Below are positions 1-10,880 of a stretch of 64,000 nt of DNA, piece by piece. Below the pieces are notes generated by a model that had not been told where the DNA came from, ran no database searches, and saw only the letters and a list, made by a program, of their open reading frames with translations. A program made the translations under genes and the position numbers. This stretch comes from Bicyclus anynana. Lineage: Eukaryota; Arthropoda; Insecta; Lepidoptera; Nymphalidae. The stretch's first letter is position 1. Each line of letters begins with the position of its first letter. The stretch spans positions 15,396,962 through 15,460,961 of the forward strand of contig NC_069090.1 of the NCBI RefSeq assembly GCF_947172395.1, read 5' to 3'.

Positions 1-1119
1 GGTCCATTCTTGGGTGGTCATAACTTCAATATATTTTTAATTCACAACGGAATTAGTATGCAATTTTCGATTTCCAATTACGTTCTTTAAGTTGGTCGAC
101 TGTTTAGCAAATTGCTACTTAGCTGTTATAGTTTTCCTTGTAATTTCATTATATTATATGATTTAAATCCTACTCTCGTGATTTATTTCATGTATTCATA
201 AACAACTGTTTATCACGTAGTGGGTGAGAACACGTCTTGACTCGAACAAAAATTTGCTCAAAAGCTTAATATTTTACAAACTGATCTGATGAAATAAACG
301 AGTAGATAGGTACCTAAAAAAATTCATCCACACTTTACATGTAGCCATTTAGGTACCCTAAAAGTAAATATTTTTCAAGATTTTATTTTACAACATTTTT
401 AATGTAAATACGTATTCATGCTAAATTACAGCTTACTTATTAGAAATTTATTAGTACTGCGCTAAACCGCGGACAGACGGAGGGACGGACAGACAGACGG
501 ACATGGCTAAACTATAAGGGTTCCTTATGGACGATGGAACCCTAAAAATGATTGTATCAATCGAATATACAAATAAGAGTGAAATTAAAAATACCTGTAT
601 GCGATGTTGTACATGTTTCATGTACCTTCATCGATGCCTGTATGACGTAAAAACAGGCAGCATGCATAATGCATATATGCATACCTTAGATTAGGAAATG
701 CTACATATTTATGCCTTTTTCTACCGGTTCTGCTACTTTGAGTGTTATTCAGATAGAATGGGTGAAGTAACAGTGGCCTGTATGACTTTCTTAATATGTA
801 CTATTATCGTAAATCGCAGCAAACTTTCAAGTGTGAAACAAACTGTCATCCGCACCATCCTACATGAAACGAACTGTTTAGCTTGAAACACAGAACCTCA
901 GCAGCATCCAGTGTTGTTAGTTTATACAGCTGTTATCCGTAAAGTTTGGAAATAAAAACATGATATTTGGTTTGACAATGTTAATATATTGCAATTATGT
1001 AAATATAAGCTGATGGCCGTGACTTAGTTCGCGTGAATTAAGTATATTTTAATAAACTGAATGTCACATGGACAAAGTCGCTACCAACAGAAACAACAAT
1101 GGAGGGTAGACCTAATCGA
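1..1119. other. AT-rich noncoding flank
   Basis: I see no gene here. Short open frames around 698-886 and 1061-1249 lack codon bias, splice context and family motifs. A stretch near 555-660 recurs at about 3750-3860 (shared text such as GAAATTAAAAA.ACCTGTATGC), so part of it is a dispersed repeat. Around 470-545 there is a GGACAGACGGA-type low-complexity run followed by GGTTCC...GGAACCC, a common moth repeat motif. Confidence 0.5.
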
Positions 1120-1224
1120 TACTGAAACCAAAAAAAGATTTTTGTTTGACTTTCATCCTAAAAAAATCCATGGTTCCCGAGGGATTTTAAATTCTACGCG
1201 GACGAAGTCGAGGGCATCCGCTAG
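1120..1224 (+). repeat. Helitron-like element, 3' end fragment
   Basis: It ends with ACGCGGACGAAGTCGAGGG then a CCGCTAG terminus, the degenerate form of the terminal hairpin plus CTAG seen at 44070-44096, 55451-55480 and 56440-56472. The upstream part (AAAATCCATGGTTCCCG) matches 56398-56420. Confidence 0.6.
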
Positions 1225-1261
1225 TTATTATAGAATAATTGTTTGTTAATATCATTACATT

Positions 1262-1372
1262 ATTAACATCATAAATTATTACTTTTAGTTTTACTTACAG
1301 TGTGAAGGTAAAAGTTGATCCAATGGCGCCACTAAGCAACTTTATCATTATGGAACTCATCAACAGTTAAAA
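1262..1372 (-). repeat. LINE 3'-tail fragment
   Basis: The text GTGTGAAGGTAAAAGTTGATC...GGAACTCATCAA matches 45979-46040, which is the 3' end of the Jockey/CR1-like LINE fragment at 45760-46400. No coding capacity is left. Confidence 0.55.
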
Positions 1373-1794
1373 AACAGTAGTAAACTGTTTTTCAAGAGGA
1401 TTCATGTGATACTTCTGCATTGGTGTATCTAGGATTATTTCCTGGGGGGAATTTTATTTGAATCAAAATACGCACATAACTCCCGAAGCTTGAAGCGACA
1501 GCTTGGCCCTTCCAAATTCTAGACAAAACCGCAGAACACGCATAAGACGGCCACCTTGCGGCGAAAGAAATTTTCCGCAAGCCTTGCACTTCATTATCAC
1601 TGGGGGTTTAATCTGTATCGGGTTTTGACAACACAATTCACGTGAACCACAGTAGATGTCTCTAGTAGCGTACGTATTGGTACTGTTGCTAAAAAGTTTT
1701 ATAGTGTATGTGTCGCTAGTAATGTACGCAATCAAGTTATCGATTTTTTTAAAAGATGGCGCTGTGTACATACATTTTTTATTATGCCATTTTT

Positions 1795-2112
1795 TTATAT
1801 ATTCTACACAAGTTGACCCTTGACTACTATCTCACCTGATGGTAAGTGATGATGCAGTCTAAGATGGAAGTGGGCTAACTTGTTAGGAGGAGGATGAAAA
1901 TCCACATCCCTTTCGGTTTCTACGCGGCATCGTACCGGAACGCTAAATCGCGTGGCGATACGTCTTTGCTGGTAGGGTGGTAACTAGCCACGGCCGAAGC
2001 CTCCCACCAGCAAGACCTGGACAAATTAAGAAAATTTCAATCTGCCCGCCGGGGATCGAACCCAGGACCTCCGTCTTATAAATCCATCGCGCATACAACT
2101 GCGCCACGGACT
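1795..2112 (-). repeat. tRNA-derived SINE, family 1
   Basis: Read on the minus strand it starts with a tRNA-like head (box A around TGGCGCAGT, box B GGTTCGATCCC) and runs to a tail complementary to TCACCTGATGGTAAGTGATG. Near-identical copies sit at 14036-14368, 42050-42325, 46523-46850 and 62802-63115. Confidence 0.85.
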
Positions 2113-2129
2113 TTGACTGACAATTATTT

Positions 2130-2250
2130 ATTTGTCCTTTTTTAATTTTTAACAATGTTAATAATAAAAAATAAAAATCAACCCTCCCGCTGTGGGACAT
2201 TTGAGTGCCCAAGAAACTGGTAGACAACTCAGGGCTCTAGAGTAAAGATT
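2130..2250. repeat. dispersed repeat shared with 9600-9740
   Basis: The phrase CAACCCTCCCGCTG.GGG followed by CATTTGAGTGCCCAAG and AGGGCTC.AGAGT occurs here and again at 9680-9740, preceded in both by an AT-rich stretch. It is an unclassified interspersed repeat. Confidence 0.5.
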
Positions 2251-3600
2251 CTTAGAATTTTTAACCGAGTTGAAAAAAAAAGAAGAGACTTTCAATTTAA
2301 CGCGTACCTATGTTTTTTTATATTTGTATATGTATATATATACCTCATAACTTCGTTATTTATTAACCAATTTTGAGAATAATTATTTTTGTTTGAAATC
2401 GGTTCAGTAATTGATTTGATATAGAACAACAAATGATTTATAGGAATAATTAAACACAGCGCATTATCGCGACATTTTTAACCGACTTCAAAAAAAGGTT
2501 CTTAATTCGAATCAATTTATATTATAGGTTTCCGAACGTGCTGCATCAATTTTCATAAGAACCTTTCTGGATTCTCTGGACTTCTATCTGACGCCATCTA
2601 CTGCAACTGCACGTAAACATACCGCCCACCAAGGACATTTATACTAATAGCATTAACAACTGAGTCTTAGGGCCATAAATCATTTCTCTATATCTATCTC
2701 GCTTGCACTTATTGGTCTTATGGAGCCGTCTAGTGAAGGGTGTAACAATGAAAGACATATTATCGATAAGTAAAGTTTATTATCGTATCTTGTTCACAAA
2801 ATTAAAAAAATTAACAATATTTGATTTAATATAATACATATTTCATATTATATAATTATTAACTAAATAAAATTAATCTTCATCTGAGTCTTCATCATCA
2901 GAATCTTCGTCTTCTGCCAAATTTATTATATATTAGTATCCATAGTGCGCAACGAGTAACACATGAATGTATTTATTTAATTGCAGTAAACACATTTATA
3001 GCAAAAAAAATACGCAATGCAATTACATTAGAAACCGACCAATCAGAATCGTCCAAATCATTATTGACTCATCATTAGCACGTGCGCAGGTAGCCGTTTA
3101 TCGATAATTAGGGTGCGCAGGTAGGCGCGCTGCACATTCCTATCTTTTTTGACTTTTATGACCGGACGACTCAGATGATAATGCGCATACTATAGTGGCG
3201 AAATGTCCTTCATCACGCCTTGCCGAAAATACGAAATAGAAATGGCCAAACTGGTCGAACCATTCTCAGGTTCTGCGCGAGTAGCAACACATTTTGTGAT
3301 TCATTTTCATTTCTATAGATAGATTCCTTCTTTTGTCTTTTGAAATTTAGCCCTTTTGTTGTTAAATTACGGACCGTCGGGCATGTGTAACTACACTGAC
3401 GGAGTGCTTCTCTGTCTACGTGTCTGTGTGTTTTATGTTATTAATTAATAGATCTTAGGCCTTACAATATTGCCAGAGGAGAAAAATAAAAACTTAGCTT
3501 GTATTTATTGCAAAATTAATTTCTCCATTCCATCCATCCATACTAACAGACTGCTAAAAAGTGCCTATTTCAATCCAGGTTTCTTATATTAGGTAGTCAT
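2251..3600. other. noncoding, no gene seen
   Basis: AT-rich sequence without a supported gene. A fragment AACCGACTTCAAAAAAGG at 2480-2500 is the moth repeat motif also found at both ends of the element around 22385 and 34500. A run of TCTTCATC/GAATCTTCG at 2878-2915 is low complexity. Confidence 0.45.
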
Positions 3601-3604
3601 TTAG

Positions 3605-3712
3605 TTTATTTTCAGCTGAATGCTTTGGAAGTCGATATCAAGAGACCTATGTCCAGCTGTGGACGTCCATTGGCTGGTAAAGGCTGGTAATGATGATGAT
3701 GATGATAATTGT
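3605..3712 (+). repeat. RTE-type LINE 3' tail with GAT repeats
   Basis: It contains CCTATGTCCAGCTGTGGACGTCCATTGG followed by TGATGATGATGATGATAA, the same 3' terminus as in the LINE fragments ending at 48715 and 56200. Confidence 0.6.
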
Positions 3713-4269
3713 AATAATTTATTTATTAAACATTTTACTGACTAATATAATAATGATAATATCAATCGAATAGATGAATAATAGATAAGTGAAATTAAAA
3801 ACACCTGTATGCATTGATGTATATGTTACATGTTAATCGGTGCCTGATTCTTTTTTGGGCTTTTGTTTGTTATCAGTTTTTTATTTTTATTTTAAACTAC
3901 ATTTATGTTGGCCAATTTAATAGGTTTAAAAAATATCTCGTATCAAGCATCAAGATAGTCGTACATTTTTAATTTAGGTTAAGAATTAAGATAATATATT
4001 ACGTTAACTAATAGGCTTTGATGTTGACTACAAGTATCACCACGTACTCGTAGAATAAGTGTTGCGCATTATTGGCGGAAGACCTTGTGTTAGAGTTAGA
4101 TTAGCATTATAGCAGCATAGCAACTTACAGCAGATTATTTGAAAGAAAAGTTTATTCAAGATCTTCATCATTGAGAAAAAAGAAAATAATAATATTACCT
4201 TATAAAAAGTTGTAGAACTAGTGTGATGTGATCTTAGAAAGTTTTCTATTCAGCATAAATATGTTTATT
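3713..4269. other. noncoding, no gene seen
   Basis: AT-rich. The start (3755-3860) repeats the motif at 560-650. Nothing else is recognisable. Confidence 0.4.
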
Positions 4270-4445
4270 GACTAGCAGACGCCACGCATTTTAACCCGTG
4301 TGGTTCCCATTCCATAGGAATACGGGAATAAAATATAGCCTCAGGGCTAGTTTAGCTTCCCAACTGTGAAATAATTTATCAAATTGGTTCAGTAGTTTCA
4401 GAGCCTATTCAATAGGAACGAAACAAGAAATGAAATATTTCCTCT
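4270..4445 (-). repeat. Helitron-like fragment (truncated)
   Basis: It begins with ACTAGCAGACGCCACGC and continues with GTGTGGTTCCCATTCC and AATATAGCCT, the same order as the copies at 53778-53985 and 61915-62095 in the same orientation. The distal end is degraded. Confidence 0.55.
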
Positions 4446-4891
4446 TTATAATTATAATATTAATATAGACGAACGACTGAAAATCGCTATTAATTACAGT
4501 TGAAGGAATTTTGAAAAATAAAACTATTTATTTGATTATAATTTTATTAACAGAGAGCGATAAGAGAGCGAAGTCGTAATTAATAAGTATTATTAATTGT
4601 AAATAATAGGTAAATACATTTTGTACCACTTTTAAATATCACAAGATATTATAAACTTCTACTTTTTTAAAGTTCTACCTAAACACAAGGTTTGAAAAAC
4701 ACATTAAAATATTGATATAGCAATCAATTGCATGCATTTGTAGACGCAAAAAGGCAACATTACCCTGATTGATGATGACTTATTATGTTGTTAATCAGTG
4801 TTGAAGGAAGAGTTTTCCATTTTGTACAAATTTATACTTGAGTTTGTATATTGTGCACGCTACTGATTGCAGTCTTTCATTTTGAGCGTTT

Positions 4892-6529
4892 TTATAAGAT
4901 TGCTAGATCAATGCCTAAAATTTTAGGTAAGGTAAGGAGTGGTTTTGGTGGCGTTGGTTTGGTTGGTTTCGTTGGTTCGGTTGGTTTGGTTGGTTTGGTT
5001 GGTTTGGTTGGTTTAGGTGGTTTAGTCGGTTGTGCTTTATGGGCTTTCTTTATCATATCTGCGGCTTTCTCCGCCAGTACTAGTACTGCGGCGTTTATAT
5101 TTGCACTAACCGTGTTCGGCATTGCGCTAGCATCCACAACTCTTAGCTTGTTGACCCCCAGAACCTTCAGTTTGGCGTCCAACACCGACCCCATCCGACA
5201 CGTGCTGCTGTAGTGGAAGGTCGTGTCCATCATGTTGAGCACGTAGCACTTCCAGTACTCGCGCGTGTTCAGCTCCAAGCCCCTGCAGTTCGGCAGATCG
5301 AAGTACATCGTCTCACCGCCGACTTCGCGGAAGAAACTAGAATTGGTCACTTTAATGAAGTCTTCAATGTACGCCGCATTGTTCTCCAAGTCTTCGCTGT
5401 TGGAAAAGTAGCCCGTGTAGATTTTTGGTGTATCTTTAGGATCTGCGCTACGCAAGACGACTTCCCCTCGCGATTTCGGACGAGCTACGTTGAACACCGT
5501 TGCCAGAATTTCGTTACCTGTACCGGCTGTGATGAGCTGGTTACACACGTCATCGTGTAGTCCGAAAACACTAGAACAGAGTAGCGCCAAGTTGCTGGGA
5601 TTGTTTCTGCATATTAAATTCAGAGTCACGTAATCAGGATGGCTCTGTGTTTTATCCACAGCATCTACACCAACGAACGTCGGTATTGGGAAAAGAGACG
5701 GGTTTTCGGGAGCGGGAGTTTCACTTGCTTCTCCTAATTTATGCACTAAGAATGCGGTAACGTGATCCTCCATATTTTGCCCCACAGGCAAGTCGGCTAC
5801 TACTTCGATACCCAAACTTTCGAGATGACTTTTCGGTCCGATACCAGACAGCATCAGAAGTTTCGGTGAGTTGAACGTACCCGCCGATACTATCACCTCT
5901 CTCCGGGCGTAAATGTTGAAAGTTTGACCGTTTGCAGAAGCCTGGACACCTATAGCATTTTTATTTTCATCGATCAAAATTTTATCGACTGTGGTTTCTT
6001 TTGCTAAATGGAAATTAGGTCGGTTCTTTAGTGGCGAGAGGTAGCCTATAGCGCTGCTCTGCCGTATTCCGTCTCCTATGGTAAACATGGGTCTTGCGAA
6101 CCCTAAGGTGTCGCCGGTATTGAGATCGTCTACGACATTATGCCCAACTTCCTTGAAAGCTTCGAGGTATTTGAGCGGTGAGTCCCGCAGCTCGCGTGTT
6201 ATGATGATGGAGCCGTTGGTCCCGTGGTATTTGCCAGTGGCAGAGTTAAGGATCTCCTCATCTTCGAGGCGTTCGCTCTTCTTAAAATACGGGAGAAGAT
6301 TTTTGAAAGACCAGGACTGGTCTCCTGCCGCGTGGGCCCATGCTTTGTAGTCGTTGGCGTGTCCTCTCACGTAATAGAAGTGGTGTAAGGTGCTGCTGCC
6401 TCCGTACACTTTGCCGGAAGGCAGGTCCAGGTAGCCGTTCCTGTGGTACTGCGCGGTGTAGCCGTCGTCCTCTGACACGTAGTTCCAATCGTAGTTTGTT
6501 TTTGTTAGGAGCGGGAACAAACCGGCGTA
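4892..6529 (-). CDS. GMC-A exon 3
   Basis: 1638 nt from a CTTGCAG acceptor to the stop. It carries both GMC signatures, the catalytic His521 and Asn561, and the extra C-terminal tail. The reading frame is open throughout and nearly identical in sequence to 15064-16550. Confidence 0.92.
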   Translation of the reverse strand, partial: YAGLFPLLTKTNYDWNYVSEDDGYTAQYHRNGYLDLPSGKVYGGSSTLHHFYYVRGHANDYKAWAHAAGDQSWSFKNLLPYFKKSERLEDEEILNSATGKYHGTNGSIIITRELRDSPLKYLEAFKEVGHNVVDDLNTGDTLGFARPMFTIGDGIRQSSAIGYLSPLKNRPNFHLAKETTVDKILIDENKNAIGVQASANGQTFNIYARREVIVSAGTFNSPKLLMLSGIGPKSHLESLGIEVVADLPVGQNMEDHVTAFLVHKLGEASETPAPENPSLFPIPTFVGVDAVDKTQSHPDYVTLNLICRNNPSNLALLCSSVFGLHDDVCNQLITAGTGNEILATVFNVARPKSRGEVVLRSADPKDTPKIYTGYFSNSEDLENNAAYIEDFIKVTNSSFFREVGGETMYFDLPNCRGLELNTREYWKCYVLNMMDTTFHYSSTCRMGSVLDAKLKVLGVNKLRVVDASAMPNTVSANINAAVLVLAEKAADMIKKAHKAQPTKPPKPTKPTKPTKPTEPTKPTKPTPPKPLLTLPKILGIDLAIL

Positions 6530-7775
6530 CTGCAAGAAATTTAGAACTTGAACTTTTACTTAAATGAACTTTAGTAAATAGTTATAAATTACCAGAAATA
6601 TACATTGAATAAATTTAGAAAAGAAAATTTAAAATTTTCATCTGTCGCATTGTTATGCTAATCTCGAGTCCTAGGTACCAACAAGTGTAACATATAAGTA
6701 ATGGGACCTACGAATAGATAAAATAAATCTATAATGTAGAAATATAATAGTCTCTATTTAAGAGTCTCCTCTTAAATAGAGACCAACCTAACTCTTAGAG
6801 ACATCTCTAAGAGTTAGGTTGGATTTTAATGAACCTACCTACCAATAGAGTATTTTATATATTAGCTCAGGTATAAATCTCGTTAGTCGTGGTAGACTTC
6901 GGTCAAGACATTATTAATCAGTTTATCACATAGGTACATAGTTAATAATCAAAAATACTTCTGCCTCTTCAAATTGTCTGTTATGGTGCCACCATATTGG
7001 GTTGCATACTTACTCTATATGAGATGGGATCACAGAGTACTAAATTATCGCTGAGTAAAAATACTGTAATGTAAAACTAAAATACTTATATAGCACTATA
7101 TGCCAGTACATATACATTTGGATATAAATGATCTCTATTTATATTTATTGGAGTTGACATACTTCGGTTTCAAAGGCGGGTTCTCCCCCAGCTTCAATGG
7201 CCAGCACTTGCACGTCGGGGTTCTCCGTGAGCCGGTTGGCCACGACGCTGCCCGCTGTGCCCGCGCCCACCACGATGTAGTCGTACACTTCGCCCTCTGC
7301 ACCAGTGGAGAAGATGAAGAATATTATTAGGTACACAATTTATATTGTCTTGAAAAAAGAAACAAGTTATATGGCAGCCCGAAAATAGGCACTCCCAGGG
7401 GATCATTCACCCGCTGAGTGTCAAATTCTTAAACAAATAGAAGTTAAATTGGACACTCAGTGGCTGAATGATCCCCTGGGGGTGCCCCTATAACGTCTAT
7501 GAATTCCACTGTTAGACCGCTACCATCGTAAACTACATCCTCGTAATATACATACTGAAATCCCGGTCAATCGCTAACTTTTCAATAAAAATCGAACTCT
7601 GCTGTAAGGAAGAGGGGCTGGGGCTATTTAAAATACGCTGCTGATGATGTATCGAGCTGGTACCTGTCACCGGAGCGCTGGTCGGCCACTTGTAGGCGGT
7701 GAGGCTGAAAGCAGCCAGCACCAGCAGCGCGGCGTGCGCCGCCTTCACTGTAGCCAGAGAGGTCGCCACGTCCAT
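4892..7775 (-). CDS. GMC-A: FAD-dependent GMC oxidoreductase, three exons
   Basis: Predicted 627-residue glucose-dehydrogenase-like GMC flavoenzyme; family members oxidise sugars or alcohols with bound FAD, outside the cell or in the secretory path. Exons are 7775-7664, 7296-7163 and 6529-4892, all with GT/AG borders. The hydrophobic N-terminus looks like a signal peptide or anchor. Residues 48-53 are GAGTAG (FAD fold, Glu72 after the second strand), GGSS near 125 is GMC signature 1, GTFNSPKLLMLSGIG at 299-313 is signature 2, and His521 (FHYSSTCRMG) and Asn561 (SANINA) are the expected catalytic pair. It is an inverted near-copy of GMC-B. Unlike B, the stop after AEKAADM is bypassed and the protein gains about 49 residues rich in Pro-Thr-Lys from a GGTTT-type microsatellite. 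A splice acceptor (TTCACAG) directly precedes the ATG, so a noncoding 5' exon probably lies upstream. Substrate unknown. Confidence 0.9.
4952..5031 (-). repeat. GGTTT-type microsatellite coding a PTK tail
   Basis: On the plus strand this is GGTTTGGTTGG-type repeats; on the coding strand it reads as Pro-Thr-Lys triplets. It lies in frame in the last part of GMC-A and is absent from GMC-B. Confidence 0.85.
6751..6822. repeat. two adjacent perfect hairpins in GMC-A intron 2
   Basis: 6751-6782 has 14-base arms TCTCTATTTAAGAG around a 4-base loop. 6783-6822 has 19-base arms beginning CCAACCTAACTC around a 2-base loop. Both are perfect. GMC-B intron 2 lacks them. Confidence 0.9.
7163..7296 (-). 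CDS. GMC-A exon 2
   Basis: 134 nt between a TGGTGCAG acceptor and a GAA|GTATGT donor. It codes YDYIVVGAGTAGS and the following helix and strand ending IEAGGEP, the FAD ADP-binding fold. Confidence 0.9.
7395..7492. mobile_element. short MITE in GMC-A intron 1
   Basis: Two inverted arms, left CACTCCCAGGGGATCATTC and right GAATGATCCCCTGGGGGTG, span about 95 bp. TA dinucleotides on both sides fit a Tc1/mariner-type target site, though this is not certain. Confidence 0.6.
7664..7775 (-). CDS. GMC-A exon 1
   Basis: 112 nt coding MDVATSLATVKAAH followed by a Leu/Ala-rich hydrophobic run and KWP, ending in phase 1 at ACAG|GTACC. The start is fixed by identity with GMC-B exon 1 and by the acceptor just before the ATG. 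Confidence 0.88.
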
Positions 7776-7820
7776 CTGTGAACACGAGCATTGTTTCTTT
7801 TGTCTCTGAGATTTACTGTT

Positions 7821-7975
7821 GACTAACTAGCGACTAGGAAATATTACCTCACTTGTTGAGTGATAAGGAAATATTACCTCACTTGTTGAGTGACTAGGAA
7901 ATATTACCTTACTTGTTGAGTGACTAGGAAATATAACCTTACTTGTTGAGTGACTAGAAAATATTATTAAAGAAA
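7821..7975 (-). repeat. about 30-bp tandem repeats upstream of GMC-A
   Basis: About five units of GACTAGGAAATATTACCT plus CACTTGTTGAGT. The same repeat in opposite orientation lies at 12975-13165 upstream of GMC-B, so the duplicated block included the 5' flank. A promoter role is possible but not shown. Confidence 0.8.
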
Positions 7976-8339
7976 CTCAGAAGTGGATTTAAAATAAAAA
8001 AAAAACGCCAATGTTGAACAATGTCTTGAGGTACATTCACAACTTTTGACAGGATAATTTAATCAACAACAACAACAGTGGATTACTTTGGACTAGCCAA
8101 TCGAAATGGCCATGTCAGATGACGAAAATACAATGTAAAACGACGTAGGCTTAAAATAATAAGAATAACACTATATTTATGCGATTTAAAACTATTGATG
8201 TAAGTATTACCTCACGCCAAGTATTAGAATACTTTACGTTGATGTAGGTGTACTGGCACTGGTCTAATAAAAATGATATCATTTGCAAAATGTGGCTGGC
8301 TAGCCATAGCCAAAATCGGTAGAATTAAGTAGAAAGTAA
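7976..8339. other. noncoding upstream region of GMC-A
   Basis: No gene or recognised repeat. A possible noncoding 5' exon of GMC-A would lie here or further right, but I cannot place its borders. Confidence 0.4.
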
Positions 8340-8515
8340 TTAGATTTATATTCTTCTTCTTAGAGTGCCTCTCCATTACTGAAGGTCGGCGGTCAGCTTT
8401 CTAAACTTTTCCTTGTCCATGGCTAGGCGGAAAAGTTCTTCGACTGTCTTTATGCCAGTCCACTCCCTTATATTTCGTAGCCAGGACTTCTTTCTTCTTC
8501 CTACACAACTAGATT
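8340..8515 (-). repeat. RTE-type LINE 3'-end fragment
   Basis: The minus strand reads REWTGIKTVEELFR followed by MDKEKFRKL, a C-terminal endonuclease/RT polyprotein tail common in insect LINEs, then TTCTTCTT-type sequence. Only a fragment. Confidence 0.5.
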
Positions 8516-8936
8516 TATATTATTTAATTAAATTTGTTTTTTATTTTATCAAGTTTCATGTGTTTTATTGATTTTTTATTTTATTTAGTTGGTTTTCTTT
8601 ATATTATATGCATGTTTATAAATTATTATCATAATTGTAGATCTCCTCATCAAATATAATTATTAAAATAATAGTCTAAGTATATTTTAAACTTTAGACA
8701 GTTTGCATGCGGTGTTTATCCGTAAATATATTTACTTTTTATCATGGTATTACTCCTTGGATATATTTTTAATTATTGTAATATTTACACATCTGTTGGT
8801 AGATCAAATAAAAAGAAAAAAATAAAGATATTGCCACATTCATCTGTGAACACAAGCTTTGAATACCCGTGCCTTAGGGCAGGTTCCCACTTATCGGGCC
8901 CGTATTTAAGAGATAAATAAAAAAGGATACAATGAC
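8516..8936. other. AT-rich noncoding, no gene seen
   Basis: Very AT-rich sequence with T-runs and no open frame of note. Confidence 0.4.
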
Positions 8937-9275
8937 GCCATGTAACTGCCTAATTGATCCAGTGGTTAGCCTGTGTGACTTCCGATCACGAGATCCTGGG
9001 TTCGACTCCTTGGTCGGCTATGAGTTATGACATACTGAGCTTTCATATTTTGTAATAAAATTTCAGTTAAATTCTCAGGCCGCAGTTGGGAAGTTGGTAG
9101 TGTAACATCCCAGTGCCTCTAAGAGCACATTAAGCTGTCGGTCCCGGTTAACCCGATACTATCGTTAACATAGTGTTAGATAAAAGAAATTTTATCATCC
9201 TAAACGCGTCAACACGCATTGGAGCAGCGTGGTGGGTCTAAGTTTGCCGCGTGTGGTTAGAAGGTAGGGTGGCAA
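8937..9275 (+). repeat. tRNA-derived SINE, family 3
   Basis: Box B-like GGGTTCGACTCC follows a tRNA-like head (GTGGTTAGCCTGTGTGACTT). The body has CAGTTAAATTCTCAGGCC and GCGTGGTGGG. Related copies lie at 41560-41715 and 52440-52730, and older ones in intron 1 of GMC-C and GMC-D. Confidence 0.75.
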
Positions 9276-9599
9276 AGAAAAGCGTGTTTATCGATCGCCG
9301 TTTACTGTTCAACTGACTTAATAGTTACAATTAACAAATACATTGGCTTAGTAACAAGGAACATATTTTAGTGTGGCCTGCACGCCACATGTGCATTGTG
9401 CAGGCCATATGTCGGGATACATTTTGGTACGTTATAAACTTATGGATAATCTACGAACTAAATATTAATGTGGATACGCTAATAATTATTAAACAATAAT
9501 ATTTGTATGGCTAACGCTACATAAGCTCCATATAACCTCTTCTAATTTGAGGGAAGCTTGGCCCTGTAATAAACCGTTATAATTGGCTGCTAACGATAA

Positions 9600-9740
9600 T
9601 TTTTTTCTGTTATTTTTTTCTCCATTTTTATTTTTAAAAATAATTAAATTAAATACTAATAAAAAATTATAAAAAAAACCAACCCTCCCGCTGCGGGGCA
9701 TTTGAGTGCCCAAGCAACCGGTGGTCAGGGCTCCAGAGTG
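9600..9740. repeat. dispersed repeat shared with 2130-2250
   Basis: It shares CCAACCCTCCCGCTG.GG and CATTTGAGTGCCCAAG with the earlier copy. No coding signal. Confidence 0.5.
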
Positions 9741-10880
9741 AGCAACCTCTTCATACTACGCGCGCTGTATTAAGAATCACTGCCTTCTGTATACGATACT
9801 TGATCCAGCAGTCAAGCTTCTAGGTCGAAGCTTTTCGCTATATGACCATAGACTGAAACGACTATCGGAGTAATAATAGTTTCACTCAACATTCCACATG
9901 GCGGTAATCTCGTGAACAACGTCCAAGTATTTTTATACTTTTTCCTTTTTAGCTTTAACCAGATGTAGAAGTTATCGATCATAATTAAAATTAATTATTA
10001 TAAAGTTAAATTCTTACCTTTGATGTATCTCTTCTACTGTGCGAGCTCTATTAAGACCCCCCTAACTAGTGATAGTCAATTTATTTCCTATTTACCTTTT
10101 TATAGTTATTGTATATAAATATGTTAAATTTGAACAACTGGTTTGGGAATTGGGAATAATAATTATTGCAAAATTAACATAACTTTCGATAGTTTTATTT
10201 GAACAGCGCGCGTTTACAAAATTTTCGATTTGTAACGCAAATACAATATGCTTATTAAATCAACATTTGAAAGTAAATTTCAGCTGAATATTAAGACAAT
10301 AATAGAACAAAATGGTATAGGTACTTAAAACGACTATGTAAAAGTAGGGTTGTTACCTTGTATATATCCAGTTACCATCGGACAAAAATAAAGATAAATG
10401 TAAAATGCATTTTTATCCAGCATTATCAATACAAATGATTAGTTAATTTTAAATGAACACAAATCCCTAATCACAGTGTGTTTTCGCGGCATCTTTATCA
10501 TTTTGAAATACTCATTTAGAAATGAAAATAAAAAAATTTACTTAGTTATCTTTTTATGACTATAATTATGCACTAAGTTAATTTAAAAAGTAAACTTTCT
10601 TCTTCTTCTTTCAACTCGCATATTCCCGTTATATGGGGTCTGCTTTCCCAATCAATCCCATTAGAGAATCCCAGTTCTTTCAGATCCTTTTGAACGGTAA
10701 CCAGCCAAGTAGTCAGAGTAACCCTTACCCCTTTTACCCGTGGCGAAGAAAAGACAATTTTTTACTACATAGTCGTCGGGTCGTACGTACGCCTTGCCCG
10801 TATCACCTTAGGCTACTTTCTTTTAACTTGTCGGCTATTGGTGCCACTTTAAATGAACCCCTTTATAGGTATTATTTATT
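9741..10880. other. noncoding, no gene seen
   Basis: AT-rich to about 10600. From 10600 a CTTCTTCTTC run and moderately GC-rich text may be part of the adjoining LINE. No supported gene. Confidence 0.4.

Noticed and set aside
5213..6567. Open frames antisense to GMC-A exon 3, and their mirror images antisense to GMC-B
   Set aside because: Antisense shadows of a long coding exon; they appear in both paralogues only because the exon is conserved.
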